Below, piece by piece: positions 56,855 to 64,000 of a stretch of 64,000 nt of DNA; position 1 is the first letter of the stretch, and each line of letters opens with the position of its first letter. The position numbers were made by a program, and so were the translations under genes. This DNA is from Hevea brasiliensis (lineage: Eukaryota > Streptophyta > Magnoliopsida > Malpighiales > Euphorbiaceae): contig NC_079510.1 of the NCBI RefSeq assembly GCF_030052815.1, positions 9,929,375 through 9,993,374 of the forward strand, read 5' to 3'. Below the pieces are notes generated by a model. The model saw nothing but the letters and a program-made list of their open reading frames with translations. It made no database searches and was not told where the DNA came from.

Positions 56855-57130
56855 TATTGAAAAATGCATAAGAACGTAAACCTTGAATGCAGGAAGTATA
56901 TTCCTTGATGTCTAAATGCATTGCAAGCCTTCGGATATCATACTCTATTAGATCTTTGCTTGAGGATGGATGAATATAAAAAAATCCCACTTTTTCAGTA
57001 GTGTCAAGTAGAATATTGCACAAATCTTATGGGGCTCTCATTTGACTTCCATTTTTTTAACAACAATAATCCATTTTCGGACAAGTTCTCCAAAATATTT
57101 CTTCACTAAGTCTTCATCGGGTCCCTCGCT
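56855..57130 (-). pseudogene. Captured NBS-LRR resistance-gene fragment (winged-helix/LRR junction)
   Basis: The minus strand gives GPDEDLVKKYFGELVRKW and IIVVKKMEV, which resembles the block after the NB-ARC winged helix in CC-type NBS-LRR proteins ('…YF.ELV.RS.IQVV'). A stop and frame change follow, then TTEKVGFFYIHPSSSKDLIE and YDIRRLAMHLDIKEYTSC, and IQGLRSYAFF, resembling the 'RRLAIH…LRSLLFF' stretch that opens the LRR domain. The MHD-type motif itself is missing. Such proteins sense pathogens in plant cells; this piece is far too short and broken to work. The assignment rests on remembered family patterns and is moderate. Confidence 0.55.
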
Positions 57131-57321
57131 AAACTATGAATCTGAAGATTTATGTGAGAAAGGATCATGAGTTGATTGGCTGATAAGATACCAGAATTGT
57201 GTTTTCTTTTTTTTTTTTTTTAAATAAAAGATATCAAAATTGTTTAAAAAAAAATGATGGCTTAGTTTGAATTATTGTTTAATTTAATTAAGTTTAATTT
57301 AAACTTAATTTAGGGTTTAAG

Positions 57322-57554
57322 GATGATGACATAGCATTTCTGTTAATTATTAACGGAGAGTTTAATGGGAGGATGTAATTGTTAGAATGTATAGAGTATA
57401 GAGTATAATTGTTAAAATTTTCAATTTAGGGTATAACTGTAAAACTTAAAAAGTTTAGGGTTTTTTTAGACATTTTCCCTTAATGATTTATATTTTTAAG
57501 AAATTTAATAATTCAACAAATTATTTAAATTTTATTTATTTAAAATATAAGATA

Positions 57555-57642
<88 letters not shown>

Positions 57643-57893
57643 TGATGACATAGCATTTCTGTTAATTATTAACGGAGAGTTTAATGGGAGGATGTAATTG
57701 TTAGAATGTATAGAGTATAGAGTATAATTGTTAAAATTTTCAATTTAGGGTATAATTGTAAAACTTAAAAAGTTTAGGGTTTTTTTAGACATTTTCCCTT
57801 AATGATTTATATTTTTAAGAAATTTAATAATTCAACAAATTATTTAAATTTTATTTATTTAAAATATAAGAGATATATATATATATATATATA
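57322..57893. repeat. 319 bp tandem duplication of the Mutator right end plus flank
   Basis: GATGATGACATAGCATTTCT starts at 57322 and again at 57641. The unit holds the right terminal repeat, the 9 bp flank, about 70 bases beyond it and a (TA)n tract. Over about 225 non-microsatellite bases I see one or two differences (GGGTATAACTG against GGGTATAATTG), so it is recent. Confidence 0.85.
57558..57640. repeat. (TA)n microsatellite, ~83 bp
   Basis: Uninterrupted TA units at the junction of the 319 bp tandem duplication. Confidence 0.95.
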
Positions 57894-58657
57894 TAAAACA
57901 TGTACAGATAATAGATACTTAATATGTAAAATTTAAAATGTATATTATTTTTCAAATTTAAACTTATAAGTAACTTAATTATATACTATTCAAATAAGTC
58001 TTGATAGAGTTTGGTAGGGTCAGATACCCAATCTGTTGCCAATTCTAGTGTTGTTCCAATGCTCTGTGTATATCATGCAACGTGTAATTAGGAGTGACTT
58101 TACGTATATTTAAATTTAATTAATAATTTTAATATCAAATTCAACTTAAACTCAATTAAAATTTATTGTAAATTATTTGTAATTATTTTAAATCTAATTA
58201 TTATTATTTGAATATTATCTTAACTCATTTAATTTTATATATTTGAATTAATAATTTATATTTTAAAATTTCAATTATATTATATAAATATTTAAAATTT
58301 ATTTATTAAAATATAATATTTCAAAATTTATAAATTATTTACATAAGCAAATTTGGTAACATAAATCTAATTTCAAATATTTAAATAAATGATATGAATA
58401 ATTTATTTTTAATTTTAAAAACTATCATAATAAAAACAAAAAATATACTTATTTATTTATTTGAAATATAAATTTATTTATTAAAAAGTAAATTATAAGT
58501 TGAAAATATAAGTTTGAAAAATAATTTTAAAAATATAATTATTTTTTATTTATAAAATTATAATATTTACGTTTCTACTAAAAAATTAAAATATTTTAAG
58601 CGCTTAAATAGCCTAACTGAATTATGTCTAATCTTTAGCATTAGATAACATAAGATT

Positions 58658-58738
<81 letters not shown>

Positions 58739-59091
58739 GAACTTATTACTCTTTTAAATTAAAAATATTTTATAAATGAATTTATAATAAATTTTTTAAC
58801 AATTTTTTTTCAATATATAATGGCATTTAATCAAAGGGAAACTCATCTTTAATATTGATACTAAATTTATTTTTAATTTATTCACTTCTATGATACTTTT
58901 TAGCAAAATAATATCTTAATTACATAAAAAATTATTATTGTTATTATTGTTATTATTAGTTTTTTATTATTATTGGGTCAACATGTTTAGTGTTAAGATA
59001 TATTTAACTTAATTTAAAAAAAATTGAAGGGCTAGACTCCACTTTTATGCCCTTAAAACTTGATTCAATGGATTAAAAACTATAATATATT
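57894..59091. other. AT-rich intergenic DNA
   Basis: No gene seen. It holds the 58661-58735 (TA)n tract. Confidence 0.5.
58661..58735. repeat. (TA)n microsatellite, ~75 bp
   Basis: Uninterrupted TA units. Confidence 0.95.
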
Positions 59092-59205
59092 TCGTTTGTT
59101 TTATAAATAATAACTTATATATAGCAAATGTTTTTTTTTAATTATTTTATAAGAAAATATTTTTCATAAAAAATATTTTTTATTATTTAATTGTAATATT
59201 TAACT

Positions 59206-59256
<51 letters not shown>

Positions 59257-59396
59257 TATTTTTGTTAAAATTCAAAAAATAATATCTTTTTTTTTTAAAT
59301 ATTTTTCATTAACTACTTTTCTGGATATTTTAAAAGCTATAACATGCTAAAAAATATTTTCAGGTAAATATTTTTTAAAAATAAATAAAGTCTTAG
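59092..59396. mobile_element. MITE, 'CTCCGTTTGTTTC' family, with internal (TA)n expansion
   Basis: It starts TTCGTTTGTTTTATAAATAA, shares AGAAAATATTTTTCATAAAA with the 22519 copy and has a (TA)n tract at 59210-59252 where other copies read TATATGTATATA. It ends near GGTAAATATTTTTTAAAAA. Confidence 0.55.
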
Positions 59397-59399
59397 ATT

Positions 59400-59698
59400 T
59401 TTTTTAATGAAAAATAACTTGTATATAGAACATATTTTGAATGAAAATTATTTTTTAAGAAAAATATTTTTCATAAAAATATTTCTAATTATTTGATTAC
59501 AATATTAAATTAATGGTATATATTTATATTATATATGTATAAATTATTTTCACATTTTAATAATATTATCAAAGTCTAAAAAATTACATTATCTTAAAAA
59601 AAAAGTCATTTTCCTTAAAAAAGAAACTTAATTTTCCCTTTAATAAAAAATATTTTTATTTTCAATAATTTTTTTTTTAACAAAACAAACACAACCTT
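59400..59698. mobile_element. MITE, 'CTCCGTTTGTTTC' family, adjacent copy
   Basis: It shares ATTTGATTACAATATTAAAT, AAGTCATTTTCCTTAAAAAA and the right-end AAACAAACACAACCTT with the family. It stands head to tail with the 59092 copy. Confidence 0.6.
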
Positions 59699-60639
59699 AA
59701 TAAATTTTAAAAAAAATTTAAGAAAACGCTGAGTTTCCCCTGGGTGGAGGAAGACCAATTTATTCCCAAATTAACTACATATACAAATAATTAACCCAAA
59801 CTACGTAACTTTTATAAAAATTTAATTTAATTTTAATATGTTATATAATTAAATTTTAAAAAATATAATATAAAATATATATTTATATTTACCCTATAAT
59901 TATATGAATAATAAAATTTTTATTAAAATATAAAAATTATTAAAAATTTTGAGCGAAACTTAATTTTAATTAGTTAATAAATATAAATTAATGTTATTCA
60001 CCTCTTTCCCTAAAAAGAAAAATTCACCCAATTGATGTGAGAATCTAAAAGGACAAATGATTAAAAAAAACTTTTGTAAAATTTTTTAATTTTAGTTAAA
60101 TTTTTTAATTTTATCAATTTAATCATCAATTTTTTACGTCAACTTCAATTTTAGTAATTAATTTAATTGAATGATTCAATTAATAAAAATAATTTAAATA
60201 TTTTTCTATATTATCAATATTAGTTAATTCTTTAATTTTTTACTAATTTTAATAATTAAAATTTATAAAAATATCATTTTATTAAATCATATTAAATATT
60301 ATATTAATCAATTTCTCTCTATATATATTACAAATACAAATCATTTTAAAAGTTATAGTTAGATTTCTTCAATTATATTATTTATAATTATTTTCTATTT
60401 AAATTATTAAAATTTTCATTTATTAAGTCTTAAATTCAAAATAAAATTATAAAAAACATTTTTATCAATACAAAACTTATTAAAATTAATAAAGATATTG
60501 AAAATTATTAAAAAAAAGGTTAGCTAAAATAAGCAATAAGATTTGACTTATTTTTTTTAATTGATGAATTTAATTATTTAAATAAATATATTACTATAAT
60601 TAAAATTAAATTAAAAAAAAACTAAAATCAATGATTACA
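59699..60639. other. AT-rich intergenic DNA
   Basis: Nothing recognised. Confidence 0.5.
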
Positions 60640-60950
60640 TAGTGGTTTTTCAGATGATGCATGGGAAAAAAAGGAAAATTTAATGAAAGGAAAGCCCAGC
60701 CGCATCGCCGGAGAGTGTAAAACGTTGACTGAGTGAAAGCCGAGCCGCCGCCGAAGAGGCATCAGAAATTTAATTCAACATGTTTCCAAAGCTTAGCTTC
60801 GTTTTCGGTGACTGTGGAAAACTAATCATTAGACCAACCTCCGCGTAACTAAAAGCTAAAAAGAACCATTCCACCACCTATCCCCCTTTAGATAGAGAAA
60901 TTAACTTTGCCTTTTCCACTTCTCTTTTTAGCCTAATATTGTATGTATGC
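60640..60950. promoter_or_regulatory. GC-richer patch with GCC-box and W-box words (possible regulatory DNA)
   Basis: TTGACT (W-box core) lies at 60725 and AGCCGCC (GCC-box, bound by ERF factors) at 60743, within a stretch clearly less AT-rich than its surroundings. No ORF or TATA box fixes a gene, so this is a guess from word content. Confidence 0.3.
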
Positions 60951-62463
60951 TATTTCTAGTTCCCACTACTATTATAGCTTGTGTTTCATTCTTTTTCCCA
61001 ATAATGTCAAAACATATTATATAATAATAGTATTGATTTGAATTGAATTCTACTACTAAATAATTATGCTATTTTTAGTTCCCATTGCTATTATAGTTAG
61101 AGCTCAACTTTGAAGAATGAATTTGATAGTTTGATATATTAGGTATTTTTATTTTACTCGAATTAGAGAATATTTAATTTAATTTATAAAAATTAATTTA
61201 TAAGTACTTAATTTAGATTTATGAATATTTAAAAATTAAAACAGTTATATATTTGATTAAAATATTTATAAGTAATTGATATATTTAATAAAAAATAATT
61301 TATAAATATATTTATTATTAAAATAATCAAAAAAGATATTAAATGAGATTTATAATGAAAATTTAAAATTAAATAAGAATAATATAATAAAATATTTAAT
61401 AAAATTAATTTATAAGCATAGACTTATCAATATCAAAATGAAAAACTCGATCTTTAACTTTTTTTTTAAGCCAACTATAATTCTAACTTGTTTAATTCCA
61501 TTAATTAAAAATATTTAACAAATATAATTACTAATTTTAAATTATATTATACTTTTATTTGTGCATTGATGAAAGTTTATATTTATATGAGCAGCGTTGC
61601 ATGTAGACAATAGTTAATAAAAATGCTACATATTATAAATTTATTTATTAAATAATCATGCCATTATAAATTATACATTTATATTAAAAAGTGTATGTAT
61701 TTATATAAACTTAATAATATAATCTATATACTAATTTATTAAAAAATAAAAAATTAAAATTTGTCAAACCTCAAAATTTTTTTGAATTGTATTGTATTGA
61801 ATTCCCATGTTTTCAAAACCAAGAAGGTTCTAAATAATCATTTATTTGGGGCAAGATTATAATATACTTTTTTGCACACAAAAATATTATCACATCTCTT
61901 ATAAAAATATAGACTCTGTTTATAATATAGAATATAAATTTCAAATATAATATATGTGGATTGATTTTACCTAATAATTTCTTTTATTTGAGAATGTATT
62001 GACGTTGTTTTTAAATTTTATCGATTTATATCTATAATATAAGAGATGAAATATTTAATAAATTATTTTTTATAATCTTTCTGATACTTAAATCAGTAAT
62101 TAAAATTAAAATTAAAAATAATTAATTAGAAAGAATACCGTACTGATTATGAAAGTTTGAACTCTTTGATAGATTTCTAAAAGAAACACAATTAAAATAG
62201 AATTAGAAATTTAGGTAAATAGAGATCCTTATTCAAATAATATTTATATTTCAAAATACTACAGTATTATGTATAAGCATCAATGGACTCTCAGCGCTCA
62301 TCCAATTGGCTGATTATAAAAAAAAGGTTTTCTTGTTATAAAATAGTGAGGTTGACTAATTATTACTATATAAATTTTAATTTAATAACATTAAAATTGT
62401 TTTTAAATTTCTAAAATTTAAAATTCAAATTTAATTCGAATTAAATGAATAAAAAATAACATC
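60951..62463. other. AT-rich intergenic DNA
   Basis: No gene seen. Two short similar segments at 60944-60978 and 61063-61100 share GCTATTT(C/T)(T)AGTTCCCA(C/T)T. Confidence 0.5.
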
Positions 62464-63120
62464 TCATGGCGAGGAGAGAGCCCAATAGCTGGGACCGGTT
62501 GTATATGGGTCCGTGAAGCCTGCTGTAACAGCCAGCTAAATCCGTTCTGGCACCACCCACAGTAATGCACAAAACGCCTATAACGGCAACCTTATCTCAC
62601 TGCCACGTGTCTTATTTCGTACTCTGTCTTGCCACGTTTCGCGTAGGTATCGTTTCTCAGAATCACATCCGGTCACGCTTCGGCTTTAGTTCCACTTAAA
62701 TTACGGGTGTCAATTTAAATGACGAAATTGCCCTTAAATTTCGAGGCAAAAGGATTCACCATGGAAGGGTATAATTGTCATCATGAAAGTTGTCCAACTA
62801 ACTAGAAATTTAAGAAGGTCGGCGAAAATGATTGTGTGCATAGTCGGCTGTTTGAAAAAAGAAGCACACGCGTCCCTGATTTCAGATTCTGTGCGTTGGA
62901 TCCTTTCCAATTTACGTGATTCGGTAGGATGGACGGTTGGATTGACTAGTTTGACAGACTGAGGAAATGGTCTTTAATACACATTATGATTGCGTCTTTT
63001 GATCCAACTTCTCTCGTCCCGTCTCTGACCGAAATAGGAAGTCTGTTCTCTTGGAAAACATCGTCCTGTTAATTGACTCAAATACCCTCGCATAGTACAC
63101 TGTACATTGAGAAGGTAGAC
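62464..63120. promoter_or_regulatory. Non-repetitive patch with G-box/ABRE, candidate promoter
   Basis: The most balanced base composition in the right third of the window. GCCACGTGTC at 62602 is a strong G-box/ABRE (bZIP and bHLH binding in plants), followed by GCCACGTTTC at 62631 and GGACGGTTGGATT near 62931. The small minus-strand ORF at 63156-62974 has no recognisable motif. It may serve a gene outside the window. Confidence 0.4.
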
Positions 63121-63790
63121 AGGCCTTTTTTTTTTACTATAAAAATTTAAATACAATTATTATAAATTTGTTTTAAATTTTTATAATTATTACATTAAAA
63201 ATCTGTATTTAAATTTTGTATATTTATTATATATAGTCTAATTAATTTTATATAATTTTTAATATAAATATTTAATTTATAATTAAAAATTTTATTTTTA
63301 TATGAAGTCTTTATTTTTATTTATCATTAATTGTTAAAAAATATACATAAAACAATAAATTATAATAAATGTTGAAAATTATCACGGATTGTCAGTGGTT
63401 ACTTCAAGTGTTCAGTAGTGAGCAACGATAACTATGAGAGTAGTGATGTAATATGCAATTGGATATGATCGAGTCATATCAAAATATCCGAATGTATGAA
63501 ATTTTAATTTAATATAAATATTATTCACTCTAGATAAATATTTAAATTCACATTAATTAAATTTTTACTAAAACAAGAATTTACCATGATCGTATTTTTT
63601 TATACCTAATGTCTGTATAAAAAGTTTTAAGTTTTTATAGTTAAATATATTTTTCTTTCTAATTAATTAATTAATTTTAATTTTAATTATTGATTTAAAT
63701 ATAAGAGGTTGTTCAACATAATCCATTTGTGTTTTCTCTTTTATCTTGCAAGTATAGATTTAAAAAAAATTCAAAAAGAGCATAGGATAA
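63121..63790. other. AT-rich intergenic DNA
   Basis: Nothing recognised. Confidence 0.5.
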
Positions 63791-64000
63791 TTTTTTTTAA
63801 TATATATATATATATATTAATTATTTTCTTGTACAATAACTTATTTTTTATAAAATAAAAAATTTTCATTGATTAATTTTTTTAGTGTCCAAATATTAAA
63901 AATGTTAAAATATCTTTTAAAAAAATATTTCATTAAAAAATATATTTCTTAAAAATCATTTTATTTGATACCATAAAAATGTGAGGGCAGTTCTTCAAAA
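63791..64000. mobile_element. MITE, 'CTCCGTTTGTTTC' family, truncated by window end
   Basis: Contains TTCATTGATTAATTTTTTTAG and the paired AAAATATTTCATTAAAAAAT words seen in the other copies, plus a short (TA)n at about 63799. The right end lies at or beyond 64000. Confidence 0.4.

Larger units (their letters stand above)
53858..57479. mobile_element. Mutator-like element (Pack-MULE-like), 3.6 kb, containing a copia LTR
   Basis: Terminal inverted repeats of about 155 bp: the left (53858-54015) begins GAGCAAATGTTTAAAAAAAT, the right (57320-57479) ends GGGTTTTTTTAGACATTTTCCC. TTAATAATT precedes (53849-53857) and TTAATGATT follows (57480-57488), eight of nine bases equal, as expected for Mutator. 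No transposase is seen. Between the repeats are a nested copia LTR (54021-56135) and about 1.2 kb of other DNA with a resistance-gene-like piece. Confidence 0.75.

Noticed and set aside
57558..58735. Long (TA)n runs as possible matrix attachment or origin sites
   Set aside because: Nothing beyond simple sequence supports such a role; recorded as microsatellites only.
62974..63156. 60-codon minus-strand ORF in the promoter-like patch
   Set aside because: Short, no motif, no start context or splice signals that support a gene.

Overview
This window looks like AT-rich, gene-poor intergenic DNA from a flowering plant, most likely a woody eudicot. The reasons are long Ty3/gypsy LTRs with TGTAACACC…TGTTACA/TGTCACA ends, initiator-Met-tRNA primer sites (TGGTATCAGAGC), plant-type copia gag, an L1 LINE with a plant RNase H tail, Mutator, Tourist and hAT-like MITEs, and a plant NBS-LRR fragment. 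A Euphorbiaceae-like genome is only a guess. I see no intact host gene, no tRNA or rRNA gene and no CRISPR array. Every recognisable coding stretch is a broken mobile-element gene, apart from one captured resistance-gene fragment.

Layout. Bases 1-6077 are a patchwork of gypsy LTR ends and two copia fragments of one family, joined head to head so that their leaders form a ~490 bp inverted repeat. Bases 6078-9954 hold a gypsy gag tail, a fold-back LTR, a minus-strand gypsy pol lacking the front of its RT, and a second LTR with primer site and leader. Bases 9956-10657 are a cut copy of a 2.1 kb copia LTR. Bases 10658-20911 are the most complete element, a Ty3/gypsy with chromodomain and two 3.1 kb LTRs. 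It has lost its RT core, and the catalytic glutamate of its integrase is a stop codon. Bases 20912-22030 are a copia RT piece and a further LTR-like piece.

Bases 22031-35321 are mostly AT-rich intergenic DNA with MITEs, including a Mutator-type fold-back element with a perfect 9 bp target duplication, and a possible SINE. Bases 35322-38036 are a small inverted-repeat element split by a solo gypsy LTR. Bases 39927-49630 are an old L1 LINE (endonuclease, RT, RNase H) split by a solo copia LTR and by a 3.5 kb solo gypsy LTR with a perfect TCCCT duplication. A second LINE tail follows at 50060-51041. Bases 53858-57479 are a Mutator-like element with an 8/9 target duplication; it contains another 2.1 kb copia LTR and a fragment resembling an NBS-LRR gene. 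The remainder is AT-rich DNA with long (TA)n tracts, two adjacent MITEs, and two less AT-rich patches (60640-60950 and 62464-63120) that could be promoter DNA of genes outside the window.

Most interesting signals. Diverged gypsy LTRs of the window share small hairpins whose paired bases change together, and a consensus 5' splice donor that lies about 0.86-0.89 kb into three of them. The Mutator-like element appears to have captured resistance-gene DNA. The copia LTR seems to have TA…CA rather than TG…CA ends. I did not find a convincing new multi-gene system. All family calls come from motifs read by eye; no search was run.
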